Origin: Sarcophilus harrisii
Lineage: Eukaryota > Chordata > Mammalia > Dasyuromorphia > Dasyuridae
Assembly: GCF_902635505.1 (NCBI RefSeq)
Contig: NC_045429.1
Span: forward strand, 217,747,997 to 217,811,996
Length of the DNA: 64,000 nucleotides
Direction of reading: 5' to 3'
In this document: positions 49,596 to 62,060 of the stretch, in pieces
Position numbering within the stretch: the first letter of the stretch is position 1
How the letters are laid out: each line of letters opens with the position of its first letter
The notes under the pieces: generated by a model
The model's database searches: none
What the model was told of the DNA's origin: nothing
The model's input: the letters and a program-made list of their open reading frames with translations, nothing else
Made by a program: the position numbers and the translations under genes

Positions 49596-50037
49596 GTATT
49601 GATATCTAAAATGTATTGATATGGGACCTAAATAGCTCAATTTTTTAAAAATTAGATGGGAACTTCTGATATGGATTTATAGAAGTGTACTAGTCTGTTC
49701 TTTCTGTTATTGTGGAATCCTAAGTCATTGTCATTGAAAGCTATAAATTGCTTACAATCATATATTCTACCTATGTAGTATTTTCATAGACTTACCCTTT
49801 TCCAAGTAGAGGACCTCTTAATAGATAGAAACTACTTCTGACTTCAGTAGGAAATCTACTCACCAAGGGGAACTTCAGAGAGCAGATCATGGAGTGTTGT
49901 AAGGAGCTAGTAGAAGCTAATTAAGTTATTTAAGGATTTCTTCTGTTATAATTACACAGTAGTAACTCTTCTATTTCACCAAGTTATATAGTGAATAATT
50001 CTAGTGCTCTTCATAGAGAAGTTTATTTCCTGTAAAG

Positions 50038-50248
50038 CAGGGATTTTTAGTCCTAAAGGGGTCCATGGGTAGATTTCAAGGAGTCTATGAACTTAGATGT
50101 GAAAAAAAAAAAAACCTTCATTTTCACCTTTATATCCTGAAATTTAGCATTTTCTTTAACTATTTAAGAGCCTGAATCTTAGAAGAGGCCCATAGGTTTC
50201 ACTAGATTGTCAAAGGAGTCCATGATACAAAATAGGTAACTCTCAATG
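50038..50248. mobile_element. Degraded hAT-type element
   Basis: It begins cagggatttttagtcc and runs through 'ggggtccatgggtagatttc' to 'aaaggagtccatgatacaaa', the ends typical of a known mammalian hAT MITE. The right end is eroded and no duplication could be read. Confidence 0.6.
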
Positions 50249-50459
50249 AGAGAAGTCAAGAACAGAAGTATAGTCTTGTTTCTTATCAATTCTTTGTGTG
50301 TTATCCTTGGTTAAGTCATAACCACATACACAGACATCTATCTATAGTCTGACATATATACACACAAATATATGTGTATGTTTTTATACACACACATACT
50401 AGACTTAAGTCTTCAAGAAAAGAGTCAAGCTCTTCATTCAAATTATGTGTTGTCTGTAT

Positions 50460-50705
50460 GCTCTGTTGTTAAGTCCTTTTCAGTTGTGTCCAACTCTCTA
50501 ACTCCATTTGGAATTTCCCTGACAAAAATTTAGTGGTTTGCCATTTTCTTTTCCAGGTCATTTTACAAATGAAGAAACTGAGGCAGAGTTAAGTGATTTG
50601 CCCATGGTCATAGCTACTAAGTGTCTGAAGCTGGATTTGAGCTCAGGAAAAAGTCTTCCTCATTCCAGGCTCAGAATTCTATTTGTTGTGTCACCCAGCT
50701 GATAC
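50460..50705 (-). repeat. tRNA/RTE-tail SINE, antisense
   Basis: Tail-first order with 'ttttcagttgtgtccaactc', then aatgaagaaactgaggcaga, then the core in reverse. Confidence 0.82.
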
Positions 50706-51315
50706 TTTCCATGCTAGTCAAAAGGATGTGGACCAATTAGAAAGCACCTGAAATTAATTCACAAAGTCAAAAAATAAGGTTAGAAACCTCATATTGTATT
50801 TAAAAGGTGGAGGGGAGGGAATTGCAAATTTAACCAGAATCAGATCCTCTAAAGTTACCTATGCAGTGATTATTCACTTTTAAAAGGCAGTCACTATTTT
50901 AAATAGTCTTCAGCCATGAGTACAGGTAATGACTATATGATTTCATAGTAATACTGGTTTTTACACCTAGAGTAAGATAGTTTCAGAAGAAACTAATACA
51001 GTAAATCCAGTGGCACAGCTGGAATATACCATATAGTGTTTTCGTTAATCAAATACCCTGATTAATAGATACATAGCAATAACTACCATATAAGGCTATA
51101 AGCTCTTTGTCAGTAGGGATTGTTTCACTGTACTGTATTTGTATTCCTCCTCCCACTCCTAACTCTCCCCTTTAATAGACACTGGAACACAGGAGACTAT
51201 GCTTAAGTGATTAAAGAGTAAGCAATATTTAAAGACATAATAAAATATAATTTGACACAAAAACTATTCTGAACACAATTTAATTTCTCCTTAAGGGTTC
51301 AGAAAGCACTTAAGA
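50706..51315. other. Intergenic stretch, no feature recognised
   Basis: No gene or confident repeat was seen. Confidence 0.45.
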
Positions 51316-51319
51316 ATTA

Positions 51320-51530
51320 GCATTTAGGTGGCACAGTGAATAGAATGCAAAGTCAGGAAAACTTGAGTTCAAATCTGATCTCAGATAGATGTGTGATCTT
51401 GGGCACGTCATTTAATTTTTGATTTGTCTCATTTTCCTCATCTGTAAAATGGGGATAATAGCCCCTAGTTCCTAGGGTGCTTGTGAGGATCAAGAGATAT
51501 TTGTAAAGTATATACATTAGCACAGTGGTA
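51320..51530 (+). repeat. tRNA-derived SINE
   Basis: Head 'ttaggtggcacagtgaatag', core, then a MIR-like 3' part (ctcatctgtaaaatggggat). Confidence 0.8.
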
Positions 51531-51532
51531 AT

Positions 51533-53266
51533 TTTATTTTTGTTCAATGGTGTCCTATTGTTCATGACCCCATTAGGTATTTCCTTGGTAAAGAGACTGG
51601 AGTGGTTTGCCATTTCCTCCTTCAGCTCTTTATTTTTTTTTAAGAGTAATGATTTTATTTTATTTATTTTTTATTATAACTTTTACATACAAAACATATG
51701 CGTGGGTAATTTTTCAACATTGACCCTTGCAAAAAGTTTTGTTTCAACTTTTTCCCCTCTTTCCCTCCATTCCCTCCTTTAGATGGCAGATAGTCCCACA
51801 CATGTTAAACATGTTAAAGTATATGTTAAATATAGCATATATATAATATTTATACAGTTATGTTGCTGCATAAGAAAGACTGGATTTAGAAAGAAGATAA
51901 AAATTTCTTCTGAGAAGAAAAAAACAAAAAATGCAAACAAACAATAACAGAAAAAGTTGAAATGTTATGTTGTGGTCCATATTCATTTCCCAGAGTTCTT
52001 TCTCTGGGTGTAGCTGGTTCTGTTCATTACAGATCAATTAGAACTGATTTAGATGCTTTCATTGTTGAAGAGAGTCGAGTCCATCAGAATTGATCATCAT
52101 ATAATATTGTTGTAAGTGTATAATAATCTCCTGGTTCTGCTCACTTCACTTATCAGTTCATGTAAGTCTCTCCAAGCCTCTCTGTATTCATCCTGCTGAT
52201 CATTTCTTACAGAATAATATTCCATAACATTCATATACCACAATTTATTCAGCCATTCTCCAATTAGTGGACATCCCTTCAATTTCCATTTCTAGCCACT
52301 ACGAAAAGGGCTGCCACAAACCTTTTTGTACATATGGGTCCCTTTCCCTTCTTTATGATCTCTTTGGGATATGAGCCCAGTAGTAGCACTGCTGGATCAA
52401 AGAGTATGCACAGTTTGATAACTTTTTGAGCATAGTTCCAAATTACTCTCCAGAATGGCTGGATGTGTTCACAATTCCACCAACAGTGTATCAGTGTCCC
52501 TGTTTTCCCACGTCCCCTCCAACATTCTGCATTATCTTTTCCTGTTATCTTAGCCAATCTGACAAGTGAGTAATGGTATCTCAGAATTATCTTAATGTGC
52601 ATTTCTCTGAGCACCTTTTCATATGACTAGAAATAGTTTCAATTTTTTCATCCGAAAATTGTCTGTTCATATCCTTTGACCATTTATCAACTGGAGAATG
52701 GCTTGATTTCTTATAAATTAGAGTCAATTGTCTATATATTTTAGAGATGAGGCCTTTATTAGAACTTTTAGCTGTAAAATTATTTTCCCGGTTTATAGCT
52801 TCCCTTCTAATCTTGTCTGCATTGGTTTTATTTGTACAAAAGCTTTTAACTTAATGTAATCAAAATTATCTATTTTGTGATCAATAATGTTCTCTAGTTC
52901 TTCTTTGGTCACAAATTCCTTCCTCCTCCACGGGTCTGAGAGGTAAACTATCCTATGTTCTTCTAATTTATTTATAATCTCATTTTTTATACCTATATCA
53001 TGAACTCATTTTGGTCTTATCTTGGTGTACAGTGTTAAGTATGGGTCAATGCTTAGTTTCTGCCATACTAACCACCTGTTTTCCCAGCAATTTTTGTCAA
53101 ATACTGAATTCTTATCCCAAAAGCCGGGGTCTTTGAGTTTGCCAAACACTAGATTGCTATAGTTATTGACTATTTTGTCCTGCAAACCTAACCTTTTCCA
53201 CTGATTCTCCAGCTCTTGATTAATGAACTAAACTATCCACAGTGCCACCTAGCTACCCACCTGACA
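51533..53266 (-). repeat. Antisense SINE split by an L1
   Basis: The RTE-like tail part ('gagtggtttgccatttcctc') ends near 51628. The tRNA-derived head reappears at about 53236-53266 ('cacagtgccacctagctacc'). The roughly 100-bp middle of the SINE is absent from both sides. Confidence 0.75.
51629..53232 (-). mobile_element. L1 LINE, antisense, about 1.6 kb
   Basis: Longest L1 copy in the window. In reverse it reads the ORF2 C-terminal half: REMHIKIILRYHYSLVRLAK, then ITGKDNAECWRGRGKTGTL, WNYAQKVIKLCI and [14 protein letters not shown]. The 3' UTR follows to 51629. Frameshifts and stops break it. It lies between the two genes. Confidence 0.88.
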
Positions 53267-53289
53267 CGTAGTAAGCACTATTGATTCAC

Positions 53290-54890
53290 TGTTAAAAACA
53301 TCACATCATTAGACCTGGAGATGGGAGCATTTAGGTTAACTGAATGTCAAATTTTGCACCAGCTTTTGCTCTATTTACCTTTTGGTCTCTCCAGGAGTAA
53401 TAGAATCTTCCATTCATAGAATGTTCAAGTTGTGTTTACCTCTATGTGTAGAATGTGGCACTTACAGGCAGGCAACTGGCAGATTCTCATATAAAAAACA
53501 AATTTCTTGCAGTACTGAACTTAACTTTCCAAAGTCATAATGGTAAGAATTATGATTTTGTCTACAACAGTATTCCTGAACTTAAATTTCATTTTCTGTT
53601 CAAGCTCTCTAATTTTATTTTGGATAAAAATAACCAGTTTCCATTAACCCCATAAGCCTAAGTATTATTGAAGGCCGAGTATATTGGAATCACACTTAAG
53701 AAGCAATCTCTACTTTTACTTAAGTGCAGCTGAAGTCAAATAAAAAGCAATTTACTAATAAAATGCTAAATCCTCTTCCAGGAACACATACGTATACATA
53801 TAATCATATAAAATGGACTAAATGCAGACCATTTGTATACTTGGACCCATAAAACAAAGAGACTGGACAACAATAACTGCTGTGTTTCATTTGGCAGCTA
53901 GATAATGCTGCAACAGTTTCTCTTGGCTGAGTACTAAAAGTAGAAAAGGATTCCAAATCTCCATCAAATACAATTCATCCTTTATCCAAAAAGAAAATGC
54001 TTCTCACTTTTTCATAACCCATAATAACAACATTCATGGGTTTGGTTTTTTTTTGGTTGTTTCTAAAGTCTGTGTTCATTTTAAGAAAAGTGGCTGCTGT
54101 TGATTAAGTGAATTGTCAAAGGATGAGCTTAGTTTTTATCCTTAGATTGAGAAAGAAAACAAATAGAGCACAAGCTTTCAATAGAGGAACATGAACAGTT
54201 TCCTTTTCCTTATAAAGCATTTATTGGGCTATTCATATTCCCAAGGTATAGGAACCTATCCTTGTTGCCTACTAAATAAGAAATGTCACCCTATAGCTTT
54301 GTTTTGTATCTCACCTCCATTTAAAAATTCAACATTGTGCTTGTATTATTGTAACTTCAATCTAATCTCAAATTAGGATGACGTCTTTTTATTTTAAAAA
54401 AATGTACAACTGTTAAAAGGAATAATACTGATTTTTGAAAATGAAAGAATTTGGTCCAGCATTATTCTATTCTCTCTCCCCAAATTTTCTGAAAACATGA
54501 TATTCGTGTTCTCTGAATGATGGTTTAGAAATAAGCCATCAGATTTCATAATGGTGAAATCTAAAATTGACATAAACCATACTTCCTATCATCAAAAATA
54601 TGTATATATAATATTTATATTATATATACATATATTCACTTACCCTTTGTATTCACTGGGAATACAATAACAAAAAACATTCTAAAGAAAGGCATCTGCT
54701 ATGATTAGTATATATTCTTAAGAAATGTTCTAAATACTCCTTTGCAAAAAATCCTATCATAGATTCTCAAGTTACATGTGTAATTTGATGACTGAGTTTA
54801 CAAAATTAAATTACCTGAAAAGTAATACATTTCTGACTATACCTCATCCACTATTAACTACCAGGCCAGAGCACTATGTCCCTCTCAAAG
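53290..54890. other. Intergenic stretch, no feature recognised
   Basis: About 1.6 kb with no repeat family or exon I recognise, apart from a TA-rich run near 54600-54640. Confidence 0.45.
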
Positions 54891-54904
54891 GTCAACCTTT
54901 TCTT

Positions 54905-55053
54905 TTAATTTTTTTGGTGATGCAATTGAGGTTAAGTGACTTGCCCAGGGTCATACAACTAATAAATATTAAGTGTCTGAACCTAAATTTGAACTCAGGC
55001 CCTTCTGACTTCAGGGTGGTACTCTATTCACTGTACCATCTAGCTGCCCCCGG
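54905..55053 (-). repeat. tRNA-derived SINE, antisense
   Basis: Reversed core 'gacttgcccagggtcataca' and head 'ctgtaccatctagctgcccc'. Confidence 0.82.
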
Positions 55054-55143
55054 TAGGACAATCTTTAATAATTTTTATTTTACCTCATCTAGTCATAGGG
55101 CAATGACTCAATTCCCTTCCAAACGATCCTACACATCAGGCTC

Positions 55144-55379
55144 TAAGATAATTCTTTTTTTTTTTTTTTTTAATTTATTTATTTATTTATTTTTTTATTT
55201 AATAGCCTTTTATTTACAGGATATATACATGGGTAACTTTACAGCATTAACAATTGTCAAACCTCTTGTTCCAATTTTTCACCTCTTACCCCCCCCTCCC
55301 CTAGATGGCAGGATGACCAGTAGACGTTAAATATATTAAAATATAAATTAGATACACAACAAGTATAAGATAATTCTTT
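55144..55379 (-). mobile_element. 5'-truncated L1 insertion with 14-bp target duplication
   Basis: TAAGATAATTCTTT is repeated at 55144-55157 and 55366-55379. The insert is poly-T plus (TTTA)n, then the same reversed L1 3' UTR as at 1236-1589, from which it differs at few positions. Confidence 0.92.
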
Positions 55380-56279
55380 AAATGAACATGGCTATGTTTC
55401 AAGTAAGCAAAAATGTTTTCCTCAAAAGTTTATATACTGGGACTGGACAATAATTCTAAAAATAACAAAAGTTCCCCCAGTCAAGCACATGAAAAGAATT
55501 CACACATTTTAACATTTTTATTTCATTAGAATTTTATTTAAAACTTCCAGTCAGTGACCTCTAAAATACCAGCTCACAGGCCAATTAGTGTAAATATGCA
55601 ATAAAAATTTACCACTGTTAAATTACAAAAAAAAAAAAAAGATTATCAGTAATTAACACTCTTTTTTGTGGATTATACATAAATACCATGGCTTGAATTC
55701 ATTGACAGGAGGAAGACACACATTATTATTACAGGTTCCATATAGAGCCATGACTTGTTTTCAAATCAATAATCCCACCATATATCTTTGTTTGTTTTTT
55801 TCCCCAAAAGACATTAAGTCTAAATAATTTAACCTAACTCAAAATTCATGCTAAACAGAAGTTTATATTTGTACTTCCTGAGGGGAAAAAGTACCTTAAA
55901 CCAATGATAAACAAAAGACTATACAAAGTTATGATTAACTCAAGTTGCTATGAAAACAGTTTTAGCCTATATAAATGTCCACATAGACTTGAAAGAGAAT
56001 TAATAAAACTAAATTTCATTTAAAATTATGTAATGCAAAATTTATCACTAATTGATCTAACTTTCCCCTCAACATTTGACTAAAATTTATATAGGATGAA
56101 AAGTAATTGTTAAGAATCTCTTCATCCACTCACTTTAGAAATAATGTCCATAAATAATTTACTATTTCTCTTTTCCAAAAAGTATATGTTGCTATAGCCA
56201 CAAAATTTTTAATCAGGGCCTAATAATTTATCTTATAATCTCCAAAGTTATTTCATTCCCTTGGTTTAAAAATGAGGAA

Positions 56280-56470
56280 GTTACAAAAGGCAGAACTGCA
56301 AAGAGTCAAATAAGGCTTGATGTCAGGAAAAACCACCTAACAATTAAGAGTGGTCCAAAAGTGGAACAAGGCTGCTTTCCCTTGGAAGTCTTTAAGAAAA
56401 GGCTAGATAACCACTTTTTGGAAATGTTACATAGTGAGGGTTCTTTTCGTGTGTACATTGTACTATATCA
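56280..56470 (+). repeat. CR1/L3 3' fragment
   Basis: 'ggcttgatgtcaggaaaaac' and gtccaaaagtggaacaaggc match the CR1 3' end seen at 4215-4330. Confidence 0.7.
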
Positions 56471-56514
56471 CCCTTTTCAGTCCTTTTAAAATTAAATTGA
56501 GATTCTGTAAGTCT

Positions 56515-56640
56515 TTCAGCAAGTATTTATCAAATACCCATGTATAAGTCCCTGTGATATAAAAACAGAAACAAATAAGTCACATTCCGGCTGCAAAGAG
56601 CTTACAGTCTTATAGGAGAAAGAATATATTAGCAAAATTA
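56515..56640 (+). repeat. Ancient interspersed repeat fragment
   Basis: 'cagcaagtatttatcaaata' and 'gctgcaaagagcttacagtc'; same family as 898-1045. Confidence 0.5.
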
Positions 56641-58707
56641 TTTTATGTACATATTTTTCAATCTTCTTCCACAACAAGAATTATTACCACTTTATAGATA
56701 AAAATGTCAAATGACTTGTCCATGGTGACAAGTTAGAAGGACATGAATACAAGACTCTCCTGACTTGAAGTTATTACAGCATATAAAATAAGGCATTTAA
56801 CAAATGTTCTCTAGATCTATTAGAAATGACTTTTTTTTCAAGTCATGTCAGTCAAACTAATTTAGAAAAGGCATTTAATTTTCCCCCTTCAAAAAAAAAA
56901 ATGCACATACAACTTAATCAAAAAGCAGGGCAAAAAACTGATCAAAAATGATCTGAAATATGACCTAAAATAAATAGATCTTCTATTCCCCTTACTCATT
57001 TTCCCCTAAAAATAATACTCACAGATTATTTAATTTTTACTTTCCTCTGTCCTCTAAAATGGCAAACCATAAAACTAAAGACTAACAATTTACCAGGGGA
57101 AATAAGGTTGAAGATCAGTTTGAAAAATCTGAGGATTCTGGCCTGTCTCTTAGGATGAAAGGAACTGTGGCACAAGAACCAAATTCCAAAGAAACTAGCT
57201 TTCAGCATTGGGGATCCTGCTCGCTAATTCAAATTAGGTGATAGAGATGAGTTATAGTCATGCTCATGCCTATAAACTAGAACATGAAGCTCTTGGTTGT
57301 ACTTTCTTTCCACATGGAAAAATGGAATTTCAGTTTCACATGGGATTTGGCTCAAAGTAATTTGTCATAGGAGATGCTTTCTTTTTGAGGAAGGTGGCAG
57401 GAACAAAATCAAGAAGGAAATGAAGTGTTCTAAAATACCATTGATGCCTGAATTCACTCTAAGTACACTGACTATACCAATAAATTTGCTTTACATACCA
57501 AAGCCTTGTATTTTCAAAGGTTTCGATGTCCACGCCTAAATGTAAATATGTTATAATTACTATCTGCTGTTAAATCCCCAGGTAGGAGAAAATGGAGAAG
57601 AAAGTTCTACAAGCCATTATATAGAAAGATTTTTTTTTTTTTGCCCTGAGAAAATGTAAAGTCATGAAAAACAATGGTATGACTGGAGATCGAAGGGAAA
57701 TTCCAAAATAAAAGAAAATCTGAGTAAGGAAAAGTGGATTGTAAAGTAGGAACCACAGTTCCCTTAAGGGATGGTGCTGATAGGATCCTTCAATGGTGAA
57801 TAAGTCACAAGCTTGACTACCTCTTATCTTAACCTCACTCAAAAGTTTCCAACTCAGTTGATAGGAAAATATCCAGCTGAATAATAAAAATCAATGGGTA
57901 AATATGCTTTTATTTACGTCTATTGTGAAAAGAAAGAGACATGTAATTCTCAAGTACTAGCCTCAGAAACCATAAACCTATAAAAGATCTATTCATGAAG
58001 AACTTTAAATTCGGGGACAGAGTATGGACAATAGAACTTCTAGAGCTAGAAAAAATCGTGAGAAGCCCTCCTTCAGTTCTCTCCTTTTGTAAAGAAAAAA
58101 ATAGGAAGATTAAGAGATTTGACTATACAAGTCAAATATCCTTTCTTACTGATTCCATTTCAGATAAAGTATTACTATCATTATACTCAATTATCAAGAC
58201 AAATAATTCATAAAATTCATAGCACATACAAGCAGCTCCTTTTCCTCTCACTTCTTTTAAAAATATTCACATAGTATCAATGTACATCAGATATCACTAA
58301 ATAAATAAGCCAATAAAAGGCTATTCACATATTTAAATTTTTTCTTCACAGTATATTTTTTACTAGTTTATACCTACAACTTCCAAAAGCATGTTAATTC
58401 TATTAATCATTAGATTTTAAACCTAAAATCTTTTCAACATTCATCTTTGCAGTACCTATTTGTGTTGGAAAAATAAGTTCTAGGATTACTATGTTCCAAT
58501 TATGTCAATTTCTAGTACATTTAAACTCTCTTGAAATACAGATCTTTGTAAATTTATTTTAGATTACATGATTTAGATTACATTAACATTCCATTTAGAT
58601 TATATTCCCCTCTTACTGTGTCACACAATTTCAAAGTACCAGAAATTTGATCCTAGAGGGGAAAAAAAAGCAATCCTGTTCTACCTCATTGATGAAAGAA
58701 CTCATTG

Positions 58708-58898
58708 TTAACGTGATTCACAAGTTGTGCTGAGGTCTTGGTTTTGATCTGTAGTATTCAGAAACTCTTCTTCTTGAAGGCTCAATCTAAAGTCCTCTCT
58801 AACTTTTTCCAGCAAACCTGGCTTGAAAACCACATCTAGTGCTGTCATGGCCAGAGCCTTAGCAGTACGCAAAGTGTAGAATTGCGCTTCTTGGGATC
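58708..58898 (-). CDS. PM20D2: PM20D2 last coding exon (C-terminus of M20 dipeptidase)
   Basis: On the - strand, acceptor caccctatag is followed by 191 coding bases to a TAA at 58708-58710. The translation [20 protein letters not shown] then [16 protein letters not shown] matches the C-terminus of human PM20D2. PM20D2 is a cytosolic M20-family metallopeptidase that cleaves beta-alanyl-lysine and related dipeptides, and so cleans up side products of carnosine synthase. The last 20 or so residues ([15 protein letters not shown]) have no counterpart I recall in the human tail, so the C-terminus appears longer and divergent. The start of the exon completes a glycine codon split after its first base. 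Confidence 0.95.
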
Positions 58899-59179
58899 CT
58901 ATAGGGTGGAAAGAACAACAAACATTAAAGTGCCAACTATGTGCCTGGCACTGGGGTCATAAAGATATATCCAAATATATGGATATATCCAAATATATAT
59001 AGAACAAATGAGGAAAATAAAACATTTCCAGCCTCACTGAAAATTAAACTAAAACAAACTTGACTATGAAGAAATACTTCATGAATTTGACAGTTAATGC
59101 TCAATTACTTCCCTACTCTCCATTCATAACTAATTCTGAGAATTTTAATTATAGCATAATTATACCACAAAGACAAATT

Positions 59180-59432
59180 TGCTTTCAGCTAGGTAGTCCA
59201 ATGGACAGAGAGCTGGAGCTGGAGTCAGAAAAATCTGATTCAAATTTGGCCTCATACACTTTACTTAGCTGTGTGATGACAGGCAAGTATTCTCTGTCCA
59301 TCTTAGTCTCCTCATCTGTAAAATGAAAATAAAATAGCAACTACCTCCCAAGATTGTGGTGAGGAGCAAATGAAATAATTTCCATAAAAGAATGTACAAA
59401 GCATAAAATGTTATATAAATGCTGGCTGTCAA
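59180..59432 (+). repeat. SINE in the last PM20D2 intron
   Basis: tRNA-like head 'caatggacagagagctggag', core, tcctcatctgtaaaatgaaa, and a MIR-like end 'tatataaatgctggctgtca'. It fills much of the 611-bp intron between the two PM20D2 exons. Confidence 0.75.
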
Positions 59433-59509
59433 ATGCAGGTAATTCTCTCCCTTCACTTCACTCCACCAGATGATATATTCCAAAGCCTATTCACATCAGC
59501 AACCCTTAC

Positions 59510-59617
59510 CTGCAGCTGCAGTATACTGCTCAGTATGATTCAGTGCATCAGAACCAATATAAAAATAAGGGTGAATTCCAGGTACCACAAAAGTAACATT
59601 TCCAAAGTCAGTGGAAC
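59510..59617 (-). CDS. PM20D2: PM20D2 penultimate coding exon
   Basis: This 108-bp - strand exon has acceptor tatgcttcaag and donor GCAG/gtaagg. It encodes [20 protein letters not shown] followed by [15 protein letters not shown], nearly identical to human PM20D2. The HTEQYT histidine is likely the C-terminal metal-ligand region of the M20 catalytic domain; this is inferred from family architecture. Both junctions split glycine codons after the first base, so the exon is symmetric and joins in frame to the last exon. No further upstream exon is visible before the right edge. Confidence 0.96.
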
Positions 59618-60120
59618 CTTGAAGCATATAAAATAAAAGAGATGTATTCAGTTAAGTGTTTGAATTATTAAATTATAATCAAAAACTCAATTTTCAAGTT
59701 CAGACATGAAAAAATATAGTAAAAGCAAAATATATTCATAGTGGCATATTTTTCAAAGACAAATATTAAACTTAGTGGTGGGAAAAGTAAAGTATATTGG
59801 AATATAGAATGAAAATGTATTATCACTTGATCTAGGTATTCCTAAATGCTAATCCCCAGAACCAGAAAAGCGAACCCCAGTTCTGGAACATAATACAAAG
59901 TATAGTTATTAGGCAAAAACATAGTAAAGCACGCAGATGTGTGGCTATCAGATGCTTTTTTATATTTCTGGGTCAGTCATTTTTATTAAAAAGTAGTACT
60001 AGTTATTTTCAACTTATTAATGGATCAGATACTCAAAATCTACTTGTAAATTAGTTTGGTATTTTGGAACTCAAGACATATTTTCCCTATGAAAATTATG
60101 TTTTGAGATAACAAATAGAG
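59618..60120. other. PM20D2 intron, no feature recognised
   Basis: No repeat or exon was recognised. Confidence 0.45.
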
Positions 60121-60121
60121 C

Positions 60122-60255
60122 TATGCAGAAGTGGAATGGGCTGCTTCTGGAGTAATCCCCCTCCGAAAAGAGGCCAAGTAAAGGCTCCAGAAGTATTTTG
60201 GGGGAGAGGGGGAAAGAATGCTACTTAGGTATGGATTGGATAAGATGATTTCTAA
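60122..60255 (+). repeat. CR1/L3 3' fragment
   Basis: 'gcagaagtggaatgggctgc' is the CR1 3' end; the remainder is degraded. Confidence 0.65.
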
Positions 60256-60635
60256 GAAGACTATCTAAATTCCATGAGCAATAATAAATCAGATAAGTCT
60301 CAGCTTCCATTTGCTTATTTTTCATTGTATTTTCAATCCCTTGCAATGCCTCCATTTGCCTACTTTCCGCTATACTCTCAATCCCTGATTACCTTTCCTT
60401 GACTGAAAGATTACCAGTGCTTTCACCTACTGCCAAACCAATGACCTCCTCTCAATGTATAGTGACTCAGTTGGCTACTTCCCTTCTTCAAAGACAATGT
60501 CTCCCTGCCTTAGCTTTTATAAAGATTCTCTCATGGCTCTCTTCATGTCTGACTGTTCTCTTTTAGTCTCCTTTAAAGAATCATCAAACTGGCTTTGCCT
60601 ACTACCTATGAATATATATCTCTTCTCTATCTGTG

Positions 60636-60897
60636 TGTGTGCGTGTGTATACGTGTGTGTGAGTGACAGAGAGAGACAGAGACAGACATGGAAACAGATA
60701 AAGAGAATGACAGACAGAGAGACAGAGACAAAGACAGAGAAAAAGAAATAAAGACAAAGAGAGAAACAGAGACAGACAGAAGCAGAGGAAGACAGAGACA
60801 GAGAGAAAAAAAAGAGGCAGAGAGAAAAGACAGAGAGGGGAAAAAAGAGAGGAAAGGAGGGAGGGGGAAAAAGAGAAACAGACAGACAGACAGACAT
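60636..60897. repeat. (GT)n then (GACA/GA)n purine-rich satellite
   Basis: A short GT-rich run (60636-60662) leads into about 235 bp of GACAGA and GAGA units, ending in four clean GACA units. Long open frames on both strands here are low-complexity products. Confidence 0.95.
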
Positions 60898-61204
60898 ATA
60901 CTGTCTCCATTGATATTAACTTTAGCTCTATGTATTCAATCATCTTCATGCAGATGGCCTCTAAATCTAGAGTTTTAGTCTTCAATTGTACTCCCACATT
61001 ACCATTTATCAGCTAAACATTTCCATCTGAATATTCCGTGGGTATCTCAAACACAACATATCCAAAAGAGAACTCATGCCCTCCTCCAAACCCATTAATC
61101 CTCTAAACATCCAATTTCTATTGAAATCACCAGCATCTGTCTAGTCAGTCATATTTGACTTATCTCACCTCCCATATTTTTTGACTTGACAATTCCACCA
61201 ACAG

Positions 61205-61432
61205 CAGCATGGCATGGGTGGCTAGTGTGCTTCAGAATCAGGAAAACCTGGGCTCAACTGTCACCTCTTCCACTTACTCATGAGTGACCCAGGAAAAGCT
61301 GTTTAAGGTTAACTCTCTCTATGAGCCTGTGGGCTCATTTGTTTAAAAAAAAGATACATGCAGACATTGGGGGAGACGTACTTACTAGATTTGATGACTT
61401 CAAAGGTTTCTTCCAGTTCTAAATCTATGACT
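61205..61432 (+). repeat. MIR/MON-like SINE
   Basis: 'ggcatgggtggctagtgtgc' head and 'cagttctaaatctatgactt' end. Confidence 0.6.
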
Positions 61433-61925
61433 TAGGATTTTGTATCCATCACTCTAGTCCACTCACCCTTTAGGCCCTCATCACCTTGCCCTGGACTACT
61501 GCAATAGGCCCTCAACTCCCAAGTTATTCTCTAAATTGTTTCCAGTCTTTCTTCTTTGTTCCAGCCTCCACAGAAATATCAAAGTGACATTCCTGAAACA
61601 GAGACCTGACTAGGTTACACATGGACTTAAGTCTTCAGTGGCTCCCTACTGATTCTACAAAAAATAGAAAAAACTTTTCACAATCTGGCTTTCCAGCCTT
61701 ATTCCCATTCATCCCCCTTTATGTCTTCCAGTAAAAATAGCCAACTAGCTATTCCTCATACATGACATTCCATCACTTGCATCTAATGCCTTTGCACAAC
61801 TCATTCCCTCTGAAATGGAATCTTCACTCACCTCTACTTCTCAGTGCCCAAATTTCTTTAAAGGAAAGTGTTCCAAGTAATATCTACATGAAGTTTTTTC
61901 TAATGCCCCTAGCTGTTACTGCATT

Positions 61926-62060
61926 AGAAAGAAAAAAGAGACAGAAAGATAAAACACAGAGAGGAAGAGGGAAAAAGAGAGGAAAAAAAGAGAGAAAGAG
62001 GGAGGAAAGGAGGGAGGGGGAAGAGAGAGGAGGGGAGAGGGAAAGAGAGAGGGAGAGATG
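61926..62060. repeat. (GA)n purine-rich tract
   Basis: About 135 bp of almost pure A/G on the + strand, similar in composition to 60660-60897. Confidence 0.93.

Larger units (their letters stand above)
55380..58707 (-). other. PM20D2: PM20D2 3' flank / possible 3' UTR
   Basis: This 3.3 kb lies downstream of the PM20D2 stop and contains few recognisable repeats. Hexamers reading AATAAA on the - strand occur at 58553-58558 (150 bp past the stop), near 57910 and near 55520-55535. Which one ends the transcript cannot be decided from sequence. A CR1/L3 relic (56280-56470) and an old SINE-like fragment (56515-56640) lie inside. Confidence 0.4.
60305..61915 (+). repeat. L2 LINE in sense, heavily interrupted
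   Basis: L2-like pieces lie at about 60305-60600, 60900-61195 and 61440-61915 (ccctggactactgcaatagg, 'cagtggctccctactgattc', tgcctttgcacaactcattc). Between them are simple repeats (60636-60897) and a MIR-like SINE (61205-61432). Confidence 0.6.

Noticed and set aside
60455-60997. Long open frames on both strands
   Set aside because: They are translations of GACA/GA simple repeats.
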